A stretch of 64,000 nucleotides of DNA, taken from Bacillus inaquosorum KCTC 13429 (GTDB lineage: Bacteria; Bacillota; Bacilli; Bacillales; Bacillaceae). Below the pieces are notes generated by a model that ran no database searches, was not told where the DNA came from, and worked only from the letters and a program-made list of their open reading frames with translations. Shown here in pieces: positions 11,159-19,489 of this stretch. A program made the position numbers and the translations under genes. How positions within the stretch are numbered: the first letter of the stretch is position 1; each line of letters opens with the position of its first letter. The DNA is taken from assembly GCF_000332645.1 (NCBI RefSeq), contig NZ_AMXN01000003.1:1-64000 (forward strand), written 5' to 3'.

Positions 11159-11554
11159 ATGTTTACTCAAAAATTAGGTCTTGTCCTTACATTTTCATTT
11201 CTAGTCTGGTTAGGTGCTACATTATTTTTTGTCCTGCTCGGAGACGCTGTTTTAGCTGATCCGGCCGAAGAACCTTTTTTGCTGAACTTTCTTCTCCTGG
11301 AAGCGGGCACCGCTCTCGTTTTATGCCTTGTGTTCTTTCTCTATCAAAAACTCGATCGATCACAGTACGCTGTCATCAAGCTCGGTATATGGGGATCAGC
11401 GATCGGGTTATTGATTGACACGTTTTCCCTTTGGAATCATCCCATCCTCTTTCCAGCACTATCAAAGGGGCAAGTCATTGCATTTGCCATATGGATGGTA
11501 TGCGCCTATGCCATGTATTTGCTCATCCCGTTGATGTTTTCATATAAAAAATGA
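11159..11554 (+). CDS. Small integral membrane protein, function unknown
   Basis: A 131-residue protein with four likely membrane helices: about 8-28 (LGLVLTFSFLVWLGATLFFVL), 41-62 (FLLNFLLLEAGTALVLCLVFFL), 72-92 (VIKLGIWGSAIGLLIDTFSLW) and 103-125 (VIAFAIWMVCAYAMYLLIPLMF). It begins at an ATG with AAAGGAGACC upstream, 18 bases after the TetR stop, so co-transcription with the regulator is likely. I do not recognise the family. TetR-linked small membrane proteins can be efflux or envelope-stress factors, but nothing in this sequence shows a transport motif. Confidence 0.7.
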   Translation: MFTQKLGLVLTFSFLVWLGATLFFVLLGDAVLADPAEEPFLLNFLLLEAGTALVLCLVFFLYQKLDRSQYAVIKLGIWGSAIGLLIDTFSLWNHPILFPALSKGQVIAFAIWMVCAYAMYLLIPLMFSYKK

Positions 11555-11644
11555 TTCAGTTTTAATTTTCAGACTTCTTTTGTCAGGGAATGATTACAGA
11601 ACTCGCCTAATAGGATGTTACAAAGATGTGAAGGAGGAACCCAC

Positions 11645-12787
11645 GTGAATTTTGACCTGACAAAAGAACAGCAAATGGTGCGTGAAATGGTAAAGGATTT
11701 TGCGAAAAAGGAGATTGCTCCTCACGCTGAACATGTGGATCAAACGGGCGAGTTCCCGATCCAAACATTTAAAAAAATGGGTGAACTCGGGCTGATGGGC
11801 ATCCCATTTCCAGAAGATTACGGCGGTTCGGGAGGAGATACGGTTTCATATGCCTTAGCGGTTGAAGAAATCGGCAAAGCCTGCGGCAGTACTGGATTAA
11901 GCTATGCTGCTGCGGTCTCGCTCGGCGCAAGCCCTCTTTATTACTTCGGAACAGAAGAACAAAAACGTGCGCATTTGACGCCGCTGGCTTCGGGAAAAGC
12001 ACTCGGATCATTCGGCCTGACGGAACCAAATGCCGGATCAGATGCAGGAGGCACTCAAACAAAAGCGGTTACAAATGGTGACGAGTATGTGATCAACGGC
12101 GAAAAATGCTGGATCACGAATGCAAGCTACGCACGTACGGTGATTGTGACCGCAGTAACAGGCAAAAACAAAGACGGAAAAAACATCATCTCCGCATTGA
12201 TCGTGCCAACTGACACACCCGGACTTACGATTACGAGCCCGTACGATAAAATGGGCGTCCGGGGTTCAAATACAGCGGAAATTTTGCTTGAGGATGTCAG
12301 AGTGCCTGCGGGCAACTTACTCGGCGATCCAACAAAAGGTTTTAAGCAGTTTCTATATACGCTGGACGGCGGACGGATCTCCATCGCTGCTCTTGCAGTC
12401 GGCATCGCCCAAGCGGCACTTGAAGCATCATTGGCATACGCGAAAGAACGAAAGCAGTTCGGACAGCCGATTTCTTCCTTTCAGGCGATTCAATTTAAGC
12501 TTGCCGACATGGCGATGGAAATTGATCTAGCCCGGCAAATGGTGTTAAAAGCTGCTTGGCTGAAAGACCATCACCGCCCATTCACAAAAGAAGCGGCGTA
12601 TGCCAAGCTGTTTGCATCTGAAATGGCGACAAGGGCTTGCAATCAAGCCATTCAAATCCATGGAGGTTCAGGCTACATGAAAGAATATGGGGTAGAACGG
12701 ATGCTGCGGGACGCAAAATTAATGGAAATCGGTGAAGGCACATCTGAAATTCAGCGTATCGTGATCGCCAGACAGCTTTTAAAATAA
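11645..12787 (+). CDS. yngJ: Acyl-CoA dehydrogenase YngJ (isovaleryl-CoA dehydrogenase-type)
   Basis: The GTG at 11645 gives 380 residues, the standard acyl-CoA dehydrogenase length, with AAGGAGGA about 7 bases upstream; an in-frame start at 11615 lacks one. Family signatures are plain: ALGSFGLTEPNAGSDAGG (FAD/substrate loop, about 120-138), CWITNASYA, YAKERKQFGQPISSFQAIQFK, QIHGGSGYMKEYGVERMLRD, and a C-terminal GEGTSEIQRIVIARQL. As the first gene of the yngJ-I-H-HB-G-F-E operon it most likely oxidises isovaleryl-CoA to 3-methylcrotonyl-CoA, the substrate of the carboxylase encoded downstream. In B. subtilis this operon is known to be expressed in the mother cell under sigma-E. I could not see a convincing sigma-E promoter upstream. 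Confidence 0.9.
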   Translation: MNFDLTKEQQMVREMVKDFAKKEIAPHAEHVDQTGEFPIQTFKKMGELGLMGIPFPEDYGGSGGDTVSYALAVEEIGKACGSTGLSYAAAVSLGASPLYYFGTEEQKRAHLTPLASGKALGSFGLTEPNAGSDAGGTQTKAVTNGDEYVINGEKCWITNASYARTVIVTAVTGKNKDGKNIISALIVPTDTPGLTITSPYDKMGVRGSNTAEILLEDVRVPAGNLLGDPTKGFKQFLYTLDGGRISIAALAVGIAQAALEASLAYAKERKQFGQPISSFQAIQFKLADMAMEIDLARQMVLKAAWLKDHHRPFTKEAAYAKLFASEMATRACNQAIQIHGGSGYMKEYGVERMLRDAKLMEIGEGTSEIQRIVIARQLLK

Positions 12788-12789
12788 AA

Positions 12790-12803
12790 TGTAAACGCTT
12801 TCG
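12790..12803 (+). promoter_or_regulatory. cre-like site (CcpA) between yngJ and yngI
   Basis: TGTAAACGCTTTCG matches the catabolite-responsive consensus TGWAARCGYTWNCW at 13 of 14 positions, the last base differing. It sits in the 41-base gap after yngJ. Carbon-catabolite control of amino-acid breakdown would make sense, and a site inside the transcript could act as a roadblock. Confidence 0.6.
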
Positions 12804-12828
12804 ATCACTTGGAAAGGAGGAACATTGC

Positions 12829-14478
12829 ATGGCTGAACTCATCCATTCCACAATCGGCAGACTGCTGGAACAAATCGCTGAAACCTATCCCGATCAAGAA
12901 GCGGTTGTTTATCCAGACAGAAATATCCGCTATACGTACGCCCAATTTAACAGTCTGTGCCGTCAAACCGCTAAAGGACTTATGCGGATGGGGCTTGGGA
13001 AAGGAGACCACGTAGCCATATGGGCTTCGAATATCCCCGAATGGCTTGCCGTTCAGTTCGCCACCGCGAAAATCGGAGCCGTGCTCGTTACCGTCAATAC
13101 CAATTATCAAGCACACGAGCTCGATTACTTGCTGAAGCAATCAGATGCTGCGGCGCTTATTGTCATGGATTCTTACCGGGGCACTTCTTACACAGATATC
13201 GTGAACAGCCTAATTCCAGAGTCGCAGGAAGCAAAGCCCGGCCAGCTGAACTCAGAACGTTATCCCTTTTTAAAAACGCTCATTTATATTGGCGAAAAAC
13301 GTTTGCCTGGCATGTATCATTGGGACGATACAGAGATATTGGCGAAAACAGTGACGGATGCTGAGCTGGAAGCAAGAATGAACAGCCTTGAAAAAGACGA
13401 TGTGATTAATATGCAATACACATCAGGAACGACTGGATTTCCTAAAGGAGTGATGCTGACCCATTTTAATGTCATCAATAACGCTGCCAATATCGCTGAA
13501 TGTATGGCATTAACCTCTCAAGACCGCATGTGCATCCCGGTTCCATTTTTTCACTGCTTCGGATGCGTGCTCGGGGTTTTGGCGTGTGTGTCCGTCGGGG
13601 CAGCCATGATACCTGTACAAGAATTTGATCCGGTTACCGTCCTTAAAACGGTAGAAAAAGAGAAATGCACAGCGCTCCACGGCGTGCCGACCATGTTTAT
13701 CGCAGAGCTGCATCATCCGGATTTTGAAGCATATGATTTATCGACGCTCCGAACAGGCATCATGGCCGGTTCTCCCTGTCCGAGTGAAGTGATGAAAGCT
13801 GTCATTGAAAAGATGGGCATGAAAGACATTACCATCGCCTATGGTCAAACTGAAGCCTCACCGGTCATTACGCAAACAAGGGCAAATGATTCCTTCATCC
13901 GGAGGGTCGAAACAACCGGCCGTGCCCTGCCTCATGCAGAAGTGAAAATCGTAGAACCCGGGACATGTCAAGAAGTTCAAAGAGGCGTGCAAGGAGAGCT
14001 ATGCACCCGCGGCTACCACGTCATGAAAGGCTATTATAAAGACGAAGAAGCGACTAGAAAAGCAATCAATCCCGACGGATGGCTATTCACCGGTGATCTT
14101 GCTGTCATGGATGAAGACGGGTACTGCCGCATCACCGGAAGATTAAAAGACATGCTCATTAGAGGCGGCGAGAACATTTATCCGCGGGAAATCGAAGAAT
14201 TCCTATACCGGCATCCTGCTATTTTAGATGTACAGGTCGTTGGTGTGCCTGACGCCAAATTCGGGGAGGAGGCCGCAGCCTGGATTAAACTGAAAGATGG
14301 AAAAAGCGTTTCACCTGAAGAGCTTAAAGCCTATTGCAAAGGGAAAATCGCCCGCCACAAAATTCCGCGTTATGTTATTTTTACAGACGACTATCCGATG
14401 ACAGCTTCAGGCAAAATTCAAAAATATAAACTGCGTGAAAAAACGATTGAAATGTACCGCTTATCATCATGTCAATGA
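12829..14478 (+). CDS. yngI: Acyl-CoA synthetase YngI (AMP-forming)
   Basis: A 549-residue enzyme of the ANL superfamily, identical in length to B. subtilis YngI. Core motifs: the AMP-binding loop [16 protein letters not shown] (about 198-213), YGQTEASPV (about 342-350), GWLFTGDLAVMDEDGY, and the C-terminal GRLKDMLIRGGENIYPREIE with the catalytic lysine in SGKIQKYKLRE. It makes an acyl-CoA from a fatty or short-chain organic acid, ATP and CoA. In this operon a plausible substrate is acetoacetate or a short branched acid connected to leucine breakdown. The start has AAAGGAGGAAC about 7 bases upstream. Its stop is 9 bases before yngH. Confidence 0.88.
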   Translation: MAELIHSTIGRLLEQIAETYPDQEAVVYPDRNIRYTYAQFNSLCRQTAKGLMRMGLGKGDHVAIWASNIPEWLAVQFATAKIGAVLVTVNTNYQAHELDYLLKQSDAAALIVMDSYRGTSYTDIVNSLIPESQEAKPGQLNSERYPFLKTLIYIGEKRLPGMYHWDDTEILAKTVTDAELEARMNSLEKDDVINMQYTSGTTGFPKGVMLTHFNVINNAANIAECMALTSQDRMCIPVPFFHCFGCVLGVLACVSVGAAMIPVQEFDPVTVLKTVEKEKCTALHGVPTMFIAELHHPDFEAYDLSTLRTGIMAGSPCPSEVMKAVIEKMGMKDITIAYGQTEASPVITQTRANDSFIRRVETTGRALPHAEVKIVEPGTCQEVQRGVQGELCTRGYHVMKGYYKDEEATRKAINPDGWLFTGDLAVMDEDGYCRITGRLKDMLIRGGENIYPREIEEFLYRHPAILDVQVVGVPDAKFGEEAAAWIKLKDGKSVSPEELKAYCKGKIARHKIPRYVIFTDDYPMTASGKIQKYKLREKTIEMYRLSSCQ

Positions 14479-14487
14479 GGTGAAGTC

Positions 14488-15822
14488 ATGTTTACAAAAG
14501 TACTGATCGCCAACCGCGGAGAAATTGCAATGAGAATTATCCGAACGTGCAGCCGTCTCGGCATCAAAACGGCTGCGGTTTTTTCTGAAGCAGACCGAGA
14601 CGCGCTCCATACAAAGGAAGCCACAGAGTCCTATTTAATTGGGGAATCAAGAGTCAGTGAAAGCTATTTAAATATAGAGAGAATCATAGAGACGGCGAAA
14701 AAAGCAAACGCCGACGCCATCCATCCCGGCTACGGGTTATTATCAGAAAACAGCCGATTCGCAGAACGCTGCAAGCAAGAAAACATCGTGTTTATCGGAC
14801 CTTCACCCGATATCATTGCAAAAATGGGCAGCAAAATTGAAGCACGAAAAGCAATGGAGGCTGCAGGTGTCCCTGTCGTTCCCGGTGTTTCTGAATCCCT
14901 CGGAGACGTACAGGCAGCCTGTCACGCTGCAAATCAAATCGGCTACCCTGTCATGCTGAAAGCTTCAGCGGGCGGAGGAGGCATCGGAATGCAGCTTGTA
15001 AAAAACGAGGAAGCATTAATAAAGGCGTACGAGGGGAACAAAAAGCGCGCAGCAGATTTTTTCGGTGACGGATCGATGTATATAGAGAAAGTGATTGAAC
15101 ATGCCCGCCACATCGAAGTTCAGCTTTTGGCCGATCAGCACGGCCATACAGTACACCTGTTTGAACGCGATTGCTCTGTACAAAGGCGGCATCAAAAGGT
15201 CATTGAAGAAGCGCCGTCATCATTTTTAGACGATGAATTGAGAATGAAGATCGGGCAAACGGCCGTAAAAGCAGCAAAAGCGATCAGCTATACAAACGCG
15301 GGCACCATCGAATTTTTAGTTGACCCGAACCAAAACTTTTACTTCCTCGAAATGAATACGAGATTGCAGGTTGAACACCCCGTGACTGAAGAAATAACAG
15401 GCCTGGACTTAGTTGAGCAGCAGCTGCGGATTGCTGCGGGCCATACACTCACATTCTCACAGGAAGACATCAAACGAAACGGGCATGCGATAGAGGTCCG
15501 AATATATGCGGAAGATCCCAAGACCTTCTATCCGTCACCGGGTACAATCACTGCATTTTCACTCCCTGACCAAAAAGGAGTCAGACACGAGTGTGCAGTA
15601 GCAAAAGACAGCACCGTCACTCCTTTTTATGACCCGATGATCGCCAAAATGATTGTCAAAGGCCAAAACAGAGCGGAGGCAATTGAAAAACTGGAGACAG
15701 CGCTCCGTAACTACCGGATAGAGGGAATCAAAACAAATCTCCCGCTTCTCATACAGGCTGCTTCATCAAAAGCATTTAAAGAAGGGGATGTCACGACTGA
15801 CTTTTTGAAACAACACCTATAA
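14488..15822 (+). CDS. yngH: Biotin carboxylase subunit YngH (methylcrotonyl-CoA carboxylase-type)
   Basis: A 444-residue biotin carboxylase. It carries the ATP-grasp glycine loop KASAGGGGIGMQLVKNEE (about 156-173), the N-terminal LIANRGEIAMRIIR motif, EHARHIEVQLLAD, ERDCSVQRRHQKVIEEAPS, and the active-site segment FLEMNTRLQVEHPVTEE (about 288-304). It carboxylates biotin on the small carrier YngHB; the carboxyl group is then passed on by YngE. This is a paralogue of AccC, distinguished here by its neighbours (carrier protein, HMG-CoA lyase, enoyl hydratase, carboxyltransferase). The length is normal and no key residues are missing. GAGGTGAAG lies shortly before the ATG. Confidence 0.9.
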   Translation: MFTKVLIANRGEIAMRIIRTCSRLGIKTAAVFSEADRDALHTKEATESYLIGESRVSESYLNIERIIETAKKANADAIHPGYGLLSENSRFAERCKQENIVFIGPSPDIIAKMGSKIEARKAMEAAGVPVVPGVSESLGDVQAACHAANQIGYPVMLKASAGGGGIGMQLVKNEEALIKAYEGNKKRAADFFGDGSMYIEKVIEHARHIEVQLLADQHGHTVHLFERDCSVQRRHQKVIEEAPSSFLDDELRMKIGQTAVKAAKAISYTNAGTIEFLVDPNQNFYFLEMNTRLQVEHPVTEEITGLDLVEQQLRIAAGHTLTFSQEDIKRNGHAIEVRIYAEDPKTFYPSPGTITAFSLPDQKGVRHECAVAKDSTVTPFYDPMIAKMIVKGQNRAEAIEKLETALRNYRIEGIKTNLPLLIQAASSKAFKEGDVTTDFLKQHL

Positions 15823-15836
15823 AGGAGGCAGTTGTC

Positions 15837-16058
15837 ATGACAGTTAAGATACAAATGGCGGGAAACCTGTGGAAAGTGCACGTCAAAGCTGGCGACCAAA
15901 TTGAAAAAGGCCAGGAAGTTGCCATTTTGGAATCAATGAAAATGGAAATTCCGATCGTTGCAGACAGAAGCGGAACCGTAAAAGAAGTCAAAAAAAATGA
16001 GGGCGATTTCGTGAATGAAGGAGACGTGCTGCTCGAACTGAGCGATTCCACTCAATAA
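15837..16058 (+). CDS. yngHB: Biotin/lipoyl attachment protein YngHB
   Basis: A 73-residue single-domain carrier. It has the canonical biotinylation motif ESMKMEIP, with the acceptor at Lys35, and the two symmetric beta halves typical of biotinyl domains (GNLWKVHVKAGDQIEKGQEV and RSGTVKEVKKNEGDFVNEGD). It is the mobile carrier of the three-part carboxylase YngH-YngHB-YngE. Gaps of 14 bases on both sides and an AAAGGAGGC ribosome site support translation within the operon. Its activity depends on biotin ligase and a biotin supply, which is of interest because a decayed biotin-synthesis gene lies 7 kb away in this window. Confidence 0.92.
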   Translation: MTVKIQMAGNLWKVHVKAGDQIEKGQEVAILESMKMEIPIVADRSGTVKEVKKNEGDFVNEGDVLLELSDSTQ

Positions 16059-16072
16059 ACTGGAGGAAGACA

Positions 16073-16972
16073 ATGTCATATCCTAAAAAAGTGAAAATCA
16101 AAGAAGTCGGCCCGCGTGACGGCTTACAAAACGAGTCCGTCTGGATCGCAACAGAAGACAAAATCGCTTGGATCAACCAGCTTTCCCGGACTGGACTTTC
16201 ATATATCGAAATCACATCCTTCGTTCACCCAAAATGGATTCCGGCACTTCGAGATGCTATAGACGTGGCAAAAGGCATAGACCGTGTAAAAGGGGTAACG
16301 TACGCGGCACTTGTCCCGAATCAGAAGGGGCTGGAGAATGCGCTTGAAGGAGGCATTGACGAAGCTTGTGTCTTTATGTCTGCAAGCGAGACGCACAATA
16401 GAAAAAACATCAATAAATCCACTTCTGAAACTCTTCAAATTCTTAAACAAGTAAACGATGACGCAAAAAAAGCAAACCTCACAACAAGAGCCTACCTCTC
16501 AACCGTTTTCGGCTGTCCGTACGAAAAAAATGTCCCCATTGAACAAGTCATTCGCCTTTCTGAAGCCCTATTTGAATTCGGGATTTCTGAACTGTCGCTT
16601 GGAGATACGATCGGAGCGGCAAATCCCGCTCAAGTTGAAACCGTGCTTGAAGCTCTTTTGGCACGATTTCCGGCCAATCAAATTGCCCTGCATTTTCATG
16701 ATACGAGAGGAACGGCGCTGGCAAACATGGTCACAGCACTCCAAATGGGCATCACTGTGTTCGACGGCTCAGCAGGCGGGCTTGGTGGCTGCCCATATGC
16801 TCCAGGTTCGTCAGGAAACGCCGCAACTGAGGATATCGTGTACATGCTTGAACAGATGGATATCAAAACCAATATAAAGCTGGATAAACTGCTATCCGCA
16901 GCCAAATGGATAGAAGAGAAAATAGGCAAACAGCTGCCGAGCCGAAATTTACAGGTATTTAAATCATCTTGA
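16073..16972 (+). CDS. yngG: Hydroxymethylglutaryl-CoA lyase YngG
   Basis: A 299-residue lyase that splits HMG-CoA into acetyl-CoA and acetoacetate, the last step of leucine breakdown. Family motifs: VGPRDGLQNE (about 11-20), ITSFVHPKWIPAL, LGDTIGAANPAQ (about 180-191), LHFHDTRGTALAN (metal-binding His pair), and the active-site loop GGLGGCPYAPGSSGN, whose Cys is catalytic (about 237-251). The length matches bacterial HMG-CoA lyases. TGGAGGAAG lies about 6 bases before the ATG. Confidence 0.93.
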   Translation: MSYPKKVKIKEVGPRDGLQNESVWIATEDKIAWINQLSRTGLSYIEITSFVHPKWIPALRDAIDVAKGIDRVKGVTYAALVPNQKGLENALEGGIDEACVFMSASETHNRKNINKSTSETLQILKQVNDDAKKANLTTRAYLSTVFGCPYEKNVPIEQVIRLSEALFEFGISELSLGDTIGAANPAQVETVLEALLARFPANQIALHFHDTRGTALANMVTALQMGITVFDGSAGGLGGCPYAPGSSGNAATEDIVYMLEQMDIKTNIKLDKLLSAAKWIEEKIGKQLPSRNLQVFKSS

Positions 16973-16992
16973 TTAAAGAGAGGACAAAAACA

Positions 16993-17775
16993 ATGGGAGA
17001 ATCTATTCTTTTTACTGTCCAAAATGATCACATTGCCGTGATCACCTTAAACAGGCCTCAGGCGGCAAATGCTCTTTCAGCGGAAATGCTTAGAAGCCTG
17101 CAATTGATTCTTCAGGAAATTGAATTCAACTCAAACATCCGCTGCGTTATCCTCACAGGCACCGGTGAAAAAGCGTTTTGCGCGGGGGCAGATCTGAAAG
17201 AACGGATAAAACTGAAAGAAGATCAGGTTCTGGAAAGTGTATCTCTCATTCAAAGAACCGCGGCTTTACTTGAATCCTTGCCGCAGCCGGTCATAGCTGC
17301 GATAAACGGAAGCGCATTAGGCGGCGGGCTTGAATTGGCATTGGCATGCGACCTTCGAATCGCAGCTGAATCTGCTGTGCTGGGCCTTCCAGAAACAGGG
17401 TTAGCCATTATCCCAGGCGCCGGAGGAACCCAAAGGCTGCCGCGTCTGATTGGCAGAGGAAAAGCAAAAGAATTAATTTATACTGGCACACGTGTAACTG
17501 CACACAAAGCAAAAGAGATAGGCCTTGTAGAGCATGTCACGGCTTCTTGTGACCTCATGCCAAAAGCAGAAGAGCTGGCCGCAGCCATTTCTGCTAACGG
17601 GCCGATCGCTGTCCGTCAGGCTAAATTCGCAATCAATAAAGGGTTGGAGACAGATCTCGCTACAGGTCTGGCGATTGAACAAAAAGCATATGAACATACC
17701 ATTCCGACAAAAGACAGGAGAGAAGGGCTTCAGGCGTTTCAAGAAAAAAGACGGGCCGTATACAAGGGAATATAA
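16993..17775 (+). CDS. yngF: Enoyl-CoA hydratase YngF (methylglutaconyl-CoA hydratase-type)
   Basis: A protein of 260 residues when started at the ATG at 16993, which gives the family-typical MGESILF start behind AGAGAGGACA. A TTG at 16969 would overlap the yngG stop and add eight residues. Crotonase signatures: ITLNRPQAANALS, AFCAGADLKER (oxyanion loop), NGSALGGGLELALACDLRIA (about 97-116) and LPETGLAIIPGAGGTQRLPR with the catalytic glutamates. In this operon it should hydrate 3-methylglutaconyl-CoA to HMG-CoA, linking the carboxylase to the lyase. The fold is certain; substrate specificity is inferred from context. Confidence 0.9.
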   Translation: MGESILFTVQNDHIAVITLNRPQAANALSAEMLRSLQLILQEIEFNSNIRCVILTGTGEKAFCAGADLKERIKLKEDQVLESVSLIQRTAALLESLPQPVIAAINGSALGGGLELALACDLRIAAESAVLGLPETGLAIIPGAGGTQRLPRLIGRGKAKELIYTGTRVTAHKAKEIGLVEHVTASCDLMPKAEELAAAISANGPIAVRQAKFAINKGLETDLATGLAIEQKAYEHTIPTKDRREGLQAFQEKRRAVYKGI

Positions 17776-17791
17776 AAGGGAGGCAATGCTC

Positions 17792-19321
17792 ATGGATTAT
17801 GAAAAGGAACGAACAGAACGGGCTGAACAGATACGAAAAGGAGGGGCGGAAAAGTATCATAAGAGCAACCAAGAAAAAGGCAAGCTCTTTGTCAGAGAGC
17901 GGCTTGCTCTTTTGTTTGACGATGACATCGAGCTTGAAGACGCTTTTTTTGCGGAATGCATGTCAGACGGGCTTCCCGCTGACGGAGTCGTAACCGCCAT
18001 CGGCAAAATCAGCGGCCAAACCGTCTGTGTGATGGCAAATGATTCAACGGTTAAAGCAGGGTCATGGGGAGCGAAAACCGTTGAAAAAATCATCAGAATT
18101 CAAGAAACAGCCGAAAAATTAAACTGTCCGCTCATCTATTTAGTCGATTCAGCGGGTGCCAGAATCACCGACCAAATCAATGTCTTTCCAGGGAGACGCG
18201 GTGCAGGAAGAATTTTTTACAATCAAGTCAAATTATCGGGACGCATTCCGCAAATCTGCTTGCTTTTCGGCCCGTCTGCGGCAGGAGGCGCTTATATTCC
18301 AGCCTTCTGTGACATTGTCGTCATGGTAGATGGTAACGCCTCCATGTATTTAGGCTCGCCGCGGATGGCAGAAATGGTCATTGGCGAAAAAGTGTCCCTC
18401 GAAGAAATGGGAGGCGCCCGTATGCATTGCTCAATCTCAGGGTGCGGAGATATTCTTGCAAAAACTGAAGAAGAAGCCATACGTCTGGCACGGGCTTATT
18501 TATCGTACTTTCCGGCAAATTATCAAGAAAAAGCGCCCATGCAAAAGAAACGCCCGCCAAAACACTTCGACATCCCGCTTGCCGACGTCATTCCGCAAAA
18601 CCAAAATGCACCTTTTGATATGCATGAGCTGATTGAGCGGGTCATTGATGAAGGCTCATTTTTTGAAATCAAAGCTTTATTTGCACCAGAATTAATAACG
18701 GGCCTCGCACGAATCCAAGGACAGCCTGTCGGTATTATTGCAAATCAGCCAAAGGTAAAAGGAGGCGTCTTATTCCACGATTCCGCAGACAAAGCGGCTA
18801 AGTTTATTACCTTATGTGACGCGTTTCATATCCCATTGCTGTTCTTAGCAGATATCCCCGGCTTTATGATCGGCACAAAGGTAGAACAAGCGGGTATTAT
18901 CAGGCACGGGGCAAAAATGATTTCAGCGATGTCGGAGGCAACCGTCCCTAAGCTCTCTGTCATTGTCCGAAAAGCATACGGTGCGGGGTTGTACGCAATG
19001 GCTGGGCCGGCCTTTGAACCGGATTGCTGCTTAGCGCTCCCAACCGCCCAAATCGCCGTCATGGGCCCTGAAGCAGCTGTAAATGCCGTCTATGCTAAAA
19101 AAATCACCGAGCTGCCGAAAGAAGAGAGAGCCCAATTCATCAGCAGCAAACGGGAGGAATATAAAGAGGACATTAATATATACCGCCTGGCTTCAGAAAT
19201 GATCATCGATGCCGTGATCCCAGCCAATTCGCTGCGGGATGAGCTGGACAAACGGCTAAAGGCATACATGACAAAGGAAATGACATTTACAAATCGAAAG
19301 CATCCGGTGTATCCGGTATAA
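17792..19321 (+). CDS. yngE: Carboxyltransferase subunit YngE (methylcrotonyl/propionyl-CoA carboxylase-type)
   Basis: A 509-residue carboxyltransferase that moves CO2 from biotinyl-YngHB to an acyl-CoA, most likely 3-methylcrotonyl-CoA given the surrounding genes. The ATG at 17792 is best placed behind AAAGGGAGG; an in-frame ATG two codons earlier (17786) is also possible. A much longer open frame upstream is only read-through of yngF in another frame. Motifs: VRERLALLFDDD, LVDSAGARI, GPSAAGGAYIPAFCD (first oxyanion site) and ADIPGFMIGTKVEQAGIIRHGAKM, KAYGAGLYAMAG (second half). It is the last gene of the operon and is followed by a terminator. Confidence 0.9.
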   Translation: MDYEKERTERAEQIRKGGAEKYHKSNQEKGKLFVRERLALLFDDDIELEDAFFAECMSDGLPADGVVTAIGKISGQTVCVMANDSTVKAGSWGAKTVEKIIRIQETAEKLNCPLIYLVDSAGARITDQINVFPGRRGAGRIFYNQVKLSGRIPQICLLFGPSAAGGAYIPAFCDIVVMVDGNASMYLGSPRMAEMVIGEKVSLEEMGGARMHCSISGCGDILAKTEEEAIRLARAYLSYFPANYQEKAPMQKKRPPKHFDIPLADVIPQNQNAPFDMHELIERVIDEGSFFEIKALFAPELITGLARIQGQPVGIIANQPKVKGGVLFHDSADKAAKFITLCDAFHIPLLFLADIPGFMIGTKVEQAGIIRHGAKMISAMSEATVPKLSVIVRKAYGAGLYAMAGPAFEPDCCLALPTAQIAVMGPEAAVNAVYAKKITELPKEERAQFISSKREEYKEDINIYRLASEMIIDAVIPANSLRDELDKRLKAYMTKEMTFTNRKHPVYPV

Positions 19322-19333
19322 AAGCAATGACTC

Positions 19334-19360
19334 AGGAGCGTAAAAAAGCGCTCCTTTTAA
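19334..19360 (+). terminator. Terminator of the yngJ-E operon
   Basis: The stem AGGAGCG / CGCTCCT with loop TAAAAAAG is followed by TTTTAA. It lies 12 bases past the yngE stop. Confidence 0.8.
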
Positions 19361-19361
19361 T

Positions 19362-19387
19362 GTTTACAATAATTACATTATGTAAAC
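19362..19387. repeat. Inverted repeat upstream of nrnB
   Basis: GTTTACA, a 12-base AT-only spacer except one C, then TGTAAAC. It ends 8 bases before the predicted nrnB -35 box, a position suited to a regulator site. The arms are in the opposite order to a BirA box (TGTAAAC first), so BirA is not implied. Confidence 0.45.
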
Positions 19388-19395
19388 TAATCAAC

Positions 19396-19424
19396 TTTGC
19401 ATAAAACGCTATGTTTTTTAGAAT
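19396..19424 (+). promoter_or_regulatory. Candidate sigma-A promoter of nrnB
   Basis: TTTGCA and TAGAAT are separated by 17 bases, upstream of the nrnB start. Matches to the consensus are 4/6 and 5/6. A TGCCGCT/AGCGGCA stem-loop (19438-19456) would fall in the 5' leader. Confidence 0.45.
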
Positions 19425-19489
19425 AGTAAATAAAGGCTGCCGCTCCTCTAGCGGCAATTGTCAGTTCATCATAAAAAGGGGCCTACATT

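Noticed and set aside
17534-17791. Long N-terminal extension of yngE
   Set aside because: The extra 86 codons overlap yngF in another frame and show no carboxyltransferase sequence; the start at 17792 has its own ribosome site.
19362-19387. BirA box upstream of nrnB
   Set aside because: The arms are in the reverse order to biotin operators and nrnB has no link to biotin.
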